A stretch of 46,000 bases of DNA from Prorocentrum cordatum (taxonomy: Eukaryota; Sar; Dinophyceae; Prorocentrales; Prorocentraceae): positions 92,501-138,500 of the forward strand of contig CAUYUJ010018327.1 in NCBI GenBank assembly GCA_963575745.1. The letters are read 5' to 3'. This document shows, in pieces, positions 1 through 8,005 of the stretch. The notes beneath the pieces were generated by a model that was not told where the DNA came from, did no database searches, and worked only from the letters and a program-made list of their open reading frames with translations. Each line of letters opens with the position of its first letter. Positions within the stretch are counted from its first letter, which is position 1. Position numbers and translations under genes: made by a program.

Positions 1-268
1 AGCAACCCCCCCTGGTCGAGGCCAGGAGGGCGTACACACCATGGCAGGACCCATCTGGGCTGGCATGATGGTGATGTATAGGTGCCCTCTGCGCACCCGT
101 CGTTCATTGAACATTAATGTTCCTGGAGCCACAGATCCCAATATGTTTGAGCGTCTGCCTACTTCAGGGGGCGGGCCGAAACCCAGCCTACCATCATTGC
201 CTTCCTGCCTCATGCTTCTACCCACTTCTTCCGAACGACGGACGCCCGAATGAGAGCTCCAAGACCAG
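1..268 (+). other. Probable intron upstream of the KH exons
   Basis: I see no supportable coding exon here. The stretch ends in AG directly before the codon for the first residue of a KH-domain tail at 269, so it is read as the 3' part of an intron. The 5' half of that KH domain must lie outside the window, or in a short exon here that I cannot recognise. Short open frames in this stretch have no family resemblance. Confidence 0.4.
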
Positions 269-400
269 GTGCGAATCAGCGGGACGCCGGAGCAGATAGA
301 CGTGGCCCAGGGCATGGTCCGGAAGACGGCGAACTTTGCCAGCGAGCGGCCGCCTCCACCCCCGCCCAGGGCGCCGTCCAGGCTCGAGGACGAGCTGCAG
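269..400 (+). CDS. KH-domain RNA-binding protein, exon 1 (partial gene)
   Basis: This 44-codon exon of a multi-KH RNA-binding protein starts with VRISGTPEQIDVAQGMV. That is the typical last strand and helix of a KH domain whose first half lies upstream. A Pro-rich linker follows, and the exon ends in DELQ. The borders are AG|GT at both ends: ...accag|gtgcga at the start and ctgcag|gtgccg at the end. The downstream junction is phase 0 and joins exon 2 (1061) so that DELQ precedes VPHSMMGKIIGKGG, a proper KH start. KH proteins of this layout bind single-stranded RNA or DNA and act in splicing, stability or translation. Which role applies here cannot be told. The borders are inferred from domain continuity, not from transcripts. 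Confidence 0.65.
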
Positions 401-1060
401 GTGCCGCCAGCCACGACGAGGGAAGGAGGAGGGGGAGGAGGAGGAGGAGGAGGAGGAGGAGGAGGAGGAGGAGGAGGAGGAGGAGGAGGAGGAAGAATAC
501 GACCAGGGGACAAGGACAGGAGGAGTAGGAGGAGGAGAAGGAGGAGGAAGAGGAGGAGGAAGGGGAGGAGTGGCAGGAGGCGGAGGCGAGGAAGAAGAGG
601 ATGGGGAGGAGAACCAAGGAAAGGCGGGGGAGGAAGGCGAAGTGAAGAAGAGGAGGGGGCAGGGTTTAGGAGGAGGCTGGGGAGGAAGCCAACAATGACA
701 AAGAGGTGGAGGAGGCGGTGGGGGATGATGAGGAGGACGACCAGAGTGGCCCAGGATCCCAGGATGCACCACTGATGCTGAATTGTGTGTACACATGTAG
801 ACACCCTTCATATATATTTATATATATATACATATGTATATATATGTGTACCCTTCCGTCCCGAGCTCCCTCTTCCAGAGTCCCTACACGCACTCCGTTT
901 GATCGAACATTCTTCTCGATAGGAAGAGGAGGATGAGGAGGAGGAGGAGGAGGAGGAAAAGGACGAGGAGGAGGAGGAGCAGCAGGAGGAGCAGGAGAAG
1001 CAGGAGGCAGAAGCAAAGGTGAAGAGAAGGGGTCAGGAGCGGTCAGGGGAGGCAGGGGAG
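401..1060 (+). other. KH gene intron 1, purine-rich
   Basis: This 660 bp phase-0 intron lies between KH exons 1 and 2. It begins GTGCC and is followed in exon 2 by GTGCC, so the heptamer AGGTGCC is present at both borders as a direct repeat. It holds a long (GGA)n tract (about 420-560), other GGA-rich DNA up to about 720 and again from 925, and a TA-rich patch at 810-846. Open frames across the GGA tract encode only Gly, Glu or Arg runs and are not genes. Confidence 0.6.
420..560. repeat. (GGA)n microsatellite
   Basis: A nearly perfect GGA/GAG triplet run inside KH intron 1, with interrupted GGA-rich sequence continuing to about 720. It explains the poly-Gly, poly-Glu and poly-Arg frames on the plus strand and the poly-Ser, poly-Leu and poly-Pro frames on the minus strand. 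Confidence 0.9.
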
Positions 1061-1699
1061 GTGCCACACTCGATGATGGGAAAGATCATAGGTAAGGGTG
1101 GCGAGACCGTGATGCAGATGCAGCGCGACAGCGGGTGCAAGATCGACATCAGCAAAGCGACGCCAGGCATCATTCGCTTATCGGGAACATACGAGGAGAT
1201 CGCGATCGCCAAGAGGATCATTTCGGATATCGTCGATCAAGGTATGCCCGGCGGGTATGGCATGCCAGTCGGCAAGGGGGGCGGAGACCGCTACGGTGGT
1301 GGCGGGAAGCCAGCTCCGATTCAGGACACGTTGTCCGTGGACCCGTCTGCGGTCGGACGCATCATCGGCAGGGGCGGCGAGACGATAAACTCTTTGCAGA
1401 GGGACTCTGGCGCCAAGATAGATATCGACAAGAATTCTGAGGGGCTGGTGCGCATCAGTGGCCCTGGGGACGCAGTCGAGCGTGCCAAGAGGGCGATCAT
1501 CGATTTGCTGAACAGTAGTGAAAGCGGTGGCGGCGGCGGTGGTAAAGGCGGCCGCGGTGGTGGCGGCGGTGGCGGGCCGGACCGCACTGAGAACTTCGAG
1601 ATCCCGCCCGACGCCGTCGAGCGCATTATGGAGGCCCGGCCCAGGGTCGAGATGCAGACGGGAGCGCGGATCGGCCAGTCCATGGAGAACCCGTGCAAG
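1061..1699 (+). CDS. KH-domain RNA-binding protein, exon 2
   Basis: This 213-codon exon has two complete KH domains and the first half of a third. The first carries the nucleic-acid-binding loop in GKIIGKGGETVMQMQRDSG and ends in IIRLSGTYEEIAIAKRII. A Gly-rich linker follows. The second carries GRIIGRGGETINSLQRDSG and ends in LVRISGPGDAVERAKRAII. A longer Gly linker precedes a half domain, FEIPPDAVERIMEARPRVEM, where GXXG would be expected but EARP is found, so this copy probably binds nucleic acid poorly. The exon starts after AG at 1060 and ends at aag|gtggtc (1699/1700), both phase 0. Reading on past 1699 gives unrelated sequence and then a stop. Several tandem KH domains recall FUBP/PCBP-type proteins, but no orthologue is assigned. 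Confidence 0.88.
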
Positions 1700-1796
1700 G
1701 TGGTCAGCGGTCAGCAACTCTCCCTTCTCCTCATCCGCCTCGTCTTCATCGGCCTCTCTGCCAAAGACTAGACGACATGAACACAAAGTGTCGGCG

Positions 1797-1897
1797 GTCT
1801 GCGTGAATTTCTCGGCTCGGCGCTGAGCCCCCCTGACGGCGCTGGAGGGCCAGCCAGGGGAGGTGGTCAAGCGCCGTCCCGAGAAATCCGCGCAGGC
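1797..1897 (+). repeat. Hairpin element A (inverted repeat)
   Basis: The arms are about 1797-1824 and 1869-1897. The left arm starts ggtctgcgtgaatttctcgg. The right arm, reverse-complemented, reads ggcctgcgcggatttctcgg, so they form a long imperfect stem over a ~45 bp loop. Similar arms and the shared loop-side string gtggtcaagcgc recur at 5347-5477. The element sits about 100 bp inside the 5' end of KH intron 2. It may be a MITE-like or introner-derived fragment. Confidence 0.65.
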
Positions 1898-1998
1898 CTC
1901 CAGACGCTTATGCTGATGCAGTTCCCTACACAGCTCGTCTTGCAAGGGCCCCCCATCATGTTTCAGGGAACGTGTGAGGTCCTCTGGATCCAGGATCG

Positions 1999-2262
1999 GT
2001 GGCTCGTGGCCCGTGGTCTCCCGTATGGTCTCCTGCATTGTCTCCCGTACGGTCTCACGTATGGCCTCCCGTGTGGTTTCCCTCACGATCTCCCGTAGAG
2101 TCTCCTGTGTGGTCTCCCGTATGGTTGCCCATATGGTCTTCCGTAGGGTCTCCCGTATGGTTGCCCATATGGACTCCCGTACCCGTGGTCTACCGTATGG
2201 TCCACCGTATGCTCTCTTGTATGTTTTCCCGTATGGTCCCCCGCACGTGCAGAGCGGCCTAG
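1999..2262. repeat. Degenerate GGTCTCCCGTAT tandem repeat
   Basis: Roughly twenty imperfect copies of a 10-15 bp motif of the form ggtctcccgtatgg or ggttgcccatatgg. The open frames here are low-complexity Ser/Arg/Val repeats caused by the motif. Confidence 0.75.
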
Positions 2263-2439
2263 TGTCTCCTTGACTCTTCAATTGTGTTGTGTTGGGGTAT
2301 TCTGCCGTCAGGGAGTACTGCTTATTGTTCATGACGCTTCAAGTCGCCCCACCAGCCCAGACAGAAACGATGCCCATGCGAGTTGCCTTGATCACGACAG
2401 TGTAGATGCATGCAGCGGAACACAGGTTGGACCAGCCTG

Positions 2440-2625
2440 ACCAGACCCCAGAGGAGGACGAGACGAGGAGGAGGACGGAGACGAGAAGGAGAACGAGGAG
2501 CATGACAAGAAGAATGACGAGAAGGAAGAGGAGAGCAATGAGGAAGAGGACGAAGACGAGCAGGAGGAGGAAGAGGAGGAGGAGGAGGAGGAGGACAAGG
2601 AGGAGGACGGCGAAGACTCTGGTAG
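2440..2625. repeat. GA/GAG-rich purine tract
   Basis: A purine-only stretch built from GAGGA, GAAG and AGACGAG. Its frames encode Arg/Glu on the plus strand and Ser/Leu on the minus strand. It is a simple repeat, not a gene. Confidence 0.8.
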
Positions 2626-2629
2626 CCAT

Positions 2630-3005
2630 CTTGGGGTCTTCTGGAGGCCCTCTTAGGGTCCTCTTGGGGCTCTCTCGTGGCCCTCTTGGTGCCCTCGCAG
2701 GGCTATCTTGAGGGGGGGATCTTGGGGTCCTCTAGGGGCTTTTTGGGGGAGATCTTGGGGCTCTCGTGAGGCCCTCTTGGGGCCTCTTGGGAGACTTGGA
2801 GTGCCTCTTGGGGCCATCTTGGAGGTCGTCGATCAAGAGAGGGGGGGTCCTCGAGTTCCGTCCCCCTCTGGGACTATCAATGTCGCTATTTGGGGCCCTC
2901 CTTGGGCGCCGTTGGGGCGCTCTTGGGCTGTCTTGGGGCCGTGTTGGGGGCCCCTGCGGCCCCTCTTGGGGCTGTCTTGGTCCACTTTGGGGCCATCTTG
3001 ATGCC
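2630..3005 (+). repeat. CTTGGGG-family repeat, copy inside KH intron 2
   Basis: Repeated blocks of the form tcttggggccctcttgg, with G-runs every 10-20 bases. The same sequence style fills the 20-30 kb array, the nested insert at 36.9-37.2 kb and the 39.1-39.6 kb segment. A weaker stretch occurs at about 4650-4810. It lacks the conserved coding-like modules of the 20-30 kb units. Confidence 0.7.
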
Positions 3006-3282
3006 GCGGGACCGCATGGGAAGCGAAACAGCGAGACGACAATAATGATTGTTCCCACCCTTCCTGTGTTGGGTTCTCGTTTTGGACAGGGCACTGTGAA
3101 CGTATCTTCGCATCCTTTCTCCTGCCCCCCCCCCCTCTTCTCTCCTGCTTGTCATCTCCTCTCTCCTGCCCTCCACCTCTCTCGTGGGTTCCTGGGATGG
3201 GGGGGGGGGCGCGGCTTCCTCATCTCTCCTCTGCCTTCTCTTCCTTGTATTTTCTCTCATGCGTTCTGCGTGCGCCGCAGCC

Positions 3283-4325
3283 CCGTTGAGACCTCGCGGC
3301 TCCCTGGGGTGCTGCGAAGTTTAGAGCTGTCGCAATGTGTGTGGGCTCCTGGGAGGTCGCGCGGAGTGGAGTTACACGGGGATCCAGTTGAGACCTCGCG
3401 GTTCCTCGGGGGGATGCGACGTGTGAGTTTGTTCCCATGTTTCGCGGGCTCTTGGGAGGTCGCGTGGAGTTGAGTTACACAGGGATCAAGTTGAGATTTT
3501 GCAGTTCCGTGGGGGGGGTGCGTTGGTGAAATAATCGCCACATTTTCGTGGGCTCGTGGGAGGTTGCGCGTGGCGGAGTTACAAGGTGATCCAGTTGAGA
3601 CCCCGCGGCTCCTTGGGGGTTTGCGAAGTGTGAAAAGGTTGCCCATTTCGTGGGTTCCTGGGAGGTCGCGCGGAGTGGATTTACACGGGGATCCAGTTGA
3701 GCTGCGCGGGGTGGAGTTGCACGGCTCCTGGGAAGTCGCGCGGAGTGGAGTTATACGGGGATCCCGTTGAGACCTCGCGGCTCCTTGAATGGGCTGCGAA
3801 GTATAAACGTGTCGCCACGTTCGTGGGCTCCTGGGAGGTCGCGCAGAGTGGAGTTACACGGGGATCCAGTTTAGACCTCACGGCTCCCTGGGGGTTGCGA
3901 AGCGTCAATGTGTTGCCACCTTCGAGGGCCCCTGGGATGCCTCGCGGAGTGGTGTTACACGGGGATCCAGACGAGACCTCGTGGCTCTCTGGGGGGGCTA
4001 CTAAGTGTGGGCTCCTGGGAGGTCGCGCGGAGTGGAGTTACACGGGGATCCAGACGAGACCTCGCGGCTCCATGGGGGGCTGCGAAGTGTGAAGTTGTTA
4101 CCTTTTTCGTGGGCTCTTGGGAGGTCGCGCGGAGTGGAGTTACAAAGGGATCCAGTTGAGACCTCGCGGCTCCTTGGATGGGCTGCGAAGTATGAATCAG
4201 TCGACACGTTCGTGGGCTCCTGGGAGGTCGCGCTGTGCGGAGTTACCCGGGGGTCCTGTTGAGACCTCGCGGCTCCTTGGGGGTTTGCGAAGTGTGAAAC
4301 GGTCGCCACGTGCGTGGGCTTCTGC
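3283..4325. repeat. Tandem array, ~102 bp unit
   Basis: About eleven imperfect units. A typical unit runs from ggatccagttgagacctcg through ctccttgggggctgcgaag and gtgggctcctgggaggtcgc to ggagtggagttacacgggg. The landmark ggatc or its variants occurs near 3381, 3483, 3588, 3689, 3750, 3861, 3963, 4046, 4149 and 4251, so spacing is mostly about 100 bp, with shortened units near 3690-3750 and 3963-4046. Open frames in both directions are repeat artefacts. It lies wholly within KH intron 2. Confidence 0.88.
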
Positions 4326-4936
4326 GGCCCGCGCTTCGCTCAGCGCAACGCGCATCTTCAGATCGCATGGCACTGTCCTGTCGCGTTCGGCGCCGCTACT
4401 GTCACTGAACATGTCTGTCCCCCCATCACCCTCCTCCGCATGCGTGTGTTTCCGTTCCTATCTTGTCATCCTTGCGTGTTTTTGTGTGTACTTCTGGGAG
4501 CTTATTCGCACTGCGAGTCCTGCAACAGGTTTGTGTGTAGTGGGCGGTCACACACATATGTGTATGTATATATATATATATAGATTCGCCATACGGTTGG
4601 AAATGGTTATGTACATCACCGGGTCACGTTTCAGAGGTTAATGAAGGATTCTGGCCTCTTGGGGAAGTGATGGGGCTCCAGGGATCCGAGAGCACTTGGC
4701 GCCGTCTTGTGGTCTTCTTGGGGCCTCTTGGAGGCACGTCGGAAGCTATCCTAAACCATCGCCAGCAATCTTGAGCCATCTTTGAGACCATCTCGGAGCA
4801 TAGGGACCCTCTTGGCGTAATAATGGGCGAAGAAGGACCCCCCCCTCGACCCGTTGCGACCCCCCTCTAAACAAATCTCAGGGAGGGGAGGGGGAGGGGA
4901 CCCCTCCCAGGAGAGAAGAGGGCTTTGGAATTGGAA

Positions 4937-4937
<1 letters not shown>

Positions 4938-4976
<39 letters not shown>

Positions 4977-4992
4977 CATATATATATATATG

Positions 4993-5032
<40 letters not shown>
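4938..5032. repeat. (GA)n then (TA)n microsatellites
   Basis: A GA run (about 4938-4972) is followed by a TA run to about 5032, close to the 3' end of KH intron 2. A smaller TA run lies near 4565-4582. Confidence 0.9.
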
Positions 5033-5036
<4 letters not shown>

Positions 5037-5109
5037 ACACACAGATGTATCGTTAGACCACCAACGCCAAAAATCTGGTGGGTTTCTAGTACCGTCCTCC
5101 TCCCGCGAG

Positions 5110-5235
5110 GTTGTAATCAGTGGGAGCGCCAGGGCCGTCCAAAACGCGCAGTCGATGCTGTTAGACATCCTGGAGCGCGCCGAGCTGGGCGGCCCCCCAG
5201 TGATGGCCGACATATCCCTGCCAGGCTCTGCCGCA
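5110..5235 (+). CDS. KH-domain RNA-binding protein, exon 3
   Basis: The exon begins after GAG|GTT with VVISGSARAVQNAQSMLLDI, the second half of the KH domain split from exon 2. It continues through LGGPPVMADISLPGSAAG. The last part, ISLPGSAAG, resembles the start of another KH domain, so the gene probably runs on with further exons. The 5' border is set by domain continuity and phase 0. The 3' border is uncertain: no AG|GT lies near, and a GC-type donor at ccag|gctctg or an end near 5235 is possible. The frame stays open to 5334, but that part is low-complexity Arg/Gly. Confidence 0.7.
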
Positions 5236-6010
5236 GGGGAGAAAATGAGGAGTGGGAGAGGCTCGGAGATAGTGGGCAGGGGAGGGAGAGAAGAACGCGG
5301 AGGGGAGCGATCGATGATCAACACATTTTCATAAACACAGATTTCTGGAGGTCTGCGAAAGTTTCTTGGGCCAGCGCTGGACCACCCATTGTGGCGCCTC
5401 TGGCGCCGCTTCTGGCGCGCCTCGTGCAACAAGGGAGGGTGGTCAAGCGCTTTCCCCAAAGATCTGCGCGGACTTCCTCAAAGTGTATGGGGTGTGTAGT
5501 TTGTATAATTTATGAGGAGGAGGAAAAAGGAAAGGAGGACGAGAAGAAGAGTGAGTGCATGTTACATTGGGTCTGGCCTCCATCGGAGGATCTCAGGAGA
5601 CCGTGACGGTGGAGGGGTACAGGAGGGGGAAGTCATATGTGAGAAGGGCGGGATGTGGAAACATCGAGGAAAGGGCAGTAGATGGAGAGTTTGCGGGGTC
5701 TTGGGGGATCTGGGTTTCTGGATGAAACTACAGCACGTCATTGTTAATCGGTTGTGGGGTGTTGCAGGGATCTCGTGGTAGGAGGGTGGTCGAGGTGGTG
5801 GCGGATGGGATACCATGCGATGGCGGGGAAAAGGTTTTTTTTTCTGGCTGGTTCCCCCCCGCCCCCATCCCCCCTCCCTGCTCCATCCATCTTTCGGTCT
5901 CCTTCTCCCGTCTTCTGCAACTACTCACTATGAGTACTTTGATTGTTCTTTCCGCTGACATTGTCCAGCTGTGCCCCCCACCTCTTTCGCGCATAGTGGT
6001 ATCAAGCGCA
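5236..6010. other. No recognisable gene (likely intron or intergenic)
   Basis: Apart from the hairpin element at 5347-5477 this holds GA-rich and G-rich sequence, a short pyrimidine stretch near 5860-5915, and unremarkable DNA. Short frames on both strands resemble no family. It may be the next intron of the KH gene. Confidence 0.4.
5347..5477 (+). repeat. Hairpin element B (inverted repeat)
   Basis: Two ~41 bp arms at about 5347-5387 and 5437-5477 are inverted relative to each other at roughly 75% identity. The left arm reads ggaggtctgcgaaagtttct and ends in ctggaccaccc. The right arm, reverse-complemented, also ends in ttgaccaccc. The ~50 bp loop contains gtggcgcctctggcgcc. It is related to element A, in the same orientation, again about 110 bp after a KH exon. 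Confidence 0.68.
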
Positions 6011-6261
6011 GGATGCCACAAGTAGGGCTGGTGTTCCCAAGTGCGCTGGCACAGCATATGCTAGCCACCGTGGGCCCCAAGCAGTGTGCCTATAGCAACA
6101 TATGCTGTGCAGTCTACGTGGCGCAAAATATGGGTTGCTATTGACTACCCTGCACCGCGCTTGACCACTCCACTGCTCGCGCAAACATCCCACCCACCCA
6201 CCCACCCGCAAGTTGGTTCGCAAAATCTCTTAAGACCGTGACGGTGGGTACCAAATGGCAC

Positions 6262-6783
6262 TTGCCAACGACAGCGACGCCGACGACGACAGCGACAACG
6301 ACGACGACGACGACGCCGCCGACAACGACTACGACGACACCGGCGACGTCTCCAACGACTTCGACGACGTCGACAACGACGACGACGACGACGACGACAC
6401 CGACGACGACGACGCCGACGACGACGACGACGACGATGACAACGACGACGACGATGACGACGCCGACGACGACGACAACGACGACGCCGACGACGACGAC
6501 GTCAACGACGCCGACGACGACGACGACGACGACGACGGCGGCGACGACGACGACGCCGACAACGACGACGAAGACGACGACGACGCCGACGCCGACGACG
6601 ACGACGAAGACGACGACGACGTCGCAAACGAAGACGACGACGAGGGAGGAGGGAGGACGACGACGGCGACAACGGCGACAACGACGACAACGACGAGGGA
6701 GAGGGAGGACGGCGACGACGCGAACGACGAAGAAGGAGGAAGGACGGCGACGCCGACGACGGCAACGACGAGGGAGGAGGGAA

Positions 6784-6815
<32 letters not shown>

Positions 6816-7045
6816 CGACGAAATAGGAGGGACGACGACGAGACGCCGACGACGGACGACGACGACGACGAGGGAGGAGGAGGAAGGACGACCACGGCGA
6901 CAACGACGACGGAAACGACCACGACGCCAAAGAGGACGACGACGACGAACACGAGGAAAGACAGAGGACGACGTAGGCGACGACGACGACGACAACGACG
7001 CGGGAGGAGGGAGGACGGCGACGACGACGACGACGACGCAAGAGC
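6262..7045. repeat. (CGA)n / (ACG)n triplet block
   Basis: About 0.8 kb of cgacgacgac with scattered changes, later mixed with gaggga. It reads as poly-Thr, poly-Asp and poly-Arg in the three plus frames and poly-Val, poly-Ser and poly-Arg in the minus frames. All frames stay open for hundreds of codons, which shows they are compositional. It lies where the first satellite monomer (landmark at 6185) would hold its variable gacggcggtgg region, so it is probably a triplet expansion inside that monomer. Confidence 0.9.
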
Positions 7046-7644
7046 GCGCGCGCACGCTTTTGTTGAAAATCCGTGTTGCGAAACCTTGGGTTTTTGTATG
7101 TTTGTTTGGACGCGCGATTCCGAAATCCATCCGAAACCGATGGGTTTTGAAGGATTTCGGCGTACGCGCGCGACCACGCGCGCGTCTGCACTTCGTTTCA
7201 TTTTTTGCAGAGGATTCTCGCGACGGTACACGCGCAAGGGCGTTCGACAGATTTCGACATGCGCGCGCGAAGCCCGTTTGGTAGCATGTTGTGAAAAATC
7301 TTGAAAAACCGATGGTTTTCTTAACATTTCGCAAGAGCTCGCGCGGAAGCTTTTTTAGCAAATCAGTGTTGCGAAACCATGTGTTTTTGTATGTTTTGTT
7401 TCGGAAACTCGATTGCGAAATCCTTCCGGCACCGAAGGTTTTTTGAAGGATTTCGGCATGCGCGCGCGACGACCCGCGCGCGTGCACTCCGTTTCATTTT
7501 TTGCAAGGGATTCGTGAAAAAGTGTTCTGTTAGAGCAAGAAATGTCACCGCATAGTGATTTTTACAAGGGACCCTCAGGGGGGGGGAAACCGGCCTGCCT
7601 GGGAGGGTATGATTTCATTTTTAGGATGGACAAGTGTGCAGAAT

Positions 7645-7671
7645 ATATATATATATATATATATATATAAG

Positions 7672-7705
<34 letters not shown>
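7645..7705. repeat. (TA)n microsatellite
   Basis: Two TA runs separated by aagtataa. They lie at the junction between the first satellite subrepeats and the ~19 bp GTGCAAT-type repeats. Confidence 0.9.
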
Positions 7706-7710
<5 letters not shown>

Positions 7711-7789
7711 AAATTTTAATATCCCAGGGGGAGCTGATAAGTCCGGGGGGGGGGGGTCGAGTCTTCTTTTTTAGAAAGGAGAATATACG

Positions 7790-8005
7790 TGGTGCAATCC
7801 CGGGTATGCAATGTATGTCGTACATTCTATGTTATGCAAGCTGCGTTGTGCAATGCATGTGGAACCGTTCACGTCGTAAAATCTGTGCAGGATTTACACG
7901 TGGTGCATTTGATGTTGCGTAAAATATGTCGTCCAATCGAGATGTGCGTTGTGCAATCGACGTGATCCAGTCGCCGTTTTGCAGTCAATGTGGTGCAGTT
8001 CGCTT
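7790..8005. repeat. Degenerate ~18-20 bp GTGCAATC-TATGTG repeat
   Basis: Serial variants such as gtgcaatcccgggtatgc, tgcaatgtatgtcgtac, ttgtgcaatgcatgtgg, ttgtgcaatcgacgtg and atgtggtgcag follow one another at ~18-20 bp. Shorter runs recur in later monomers near 9230-9350, 10670-10700, 11990-12080, 16680-16700 and 17660-17760, always just upstream of the monomer landmark or at the array end. Confidence 0.55.

Larger units (their letters stand above)
1700..5109 (+). other. KH gene intron 2 (3.4 kb, repeat-filled)
   Basis: The split KH domain defines this intron. Exon 2 ends ...SMENPCK and exon 3 begins VVISGSARAVQNAQSM, which joins into one KH fold in phase 0. Both borders read AGGT (aag|gtggt and gag|gttgt). 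Inside are a hairpin element (1797-1897), a GGTCTCCCGTAT tandem repeat, a GA-rich tract, a CTTGGGG segment, a ~102 bp tandem array, and TA and GA microsatellites. There is no other coding signal. Confidence 0.7.

Noticed and set aside
1178-2332. Minus-strand 384-codon frame with ET(I/L)RETI repeats
   Set aside because: It is opposite the well-supported KH exon, and its other half is the GGTCTCCCGTAT tandem repeat.
3283-4325. Possible CRISPR-like array of ~100 bp units
   Set aside because: Whole units are repeated with gradual divergence. There are no short identical repeats separated by unique spacers, and the genome is eukaryotic in style.
5253-5334. GSEIVGRGG after KH exon 3 as another KH loop
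   Set aside because: The surrounding residues are Arg/Gly/Glu low-complexity and lack the helix that follows a KH loop, so chance is likelier.
6238-7487. Frames of 330-450 codons on both strands (poly-Thr, poly-Asp, poly-Val, poly-Ser)
   Set aside because: All arise from the CGA triplet run. Every frame is open at once and there is no non-repetitive domain.
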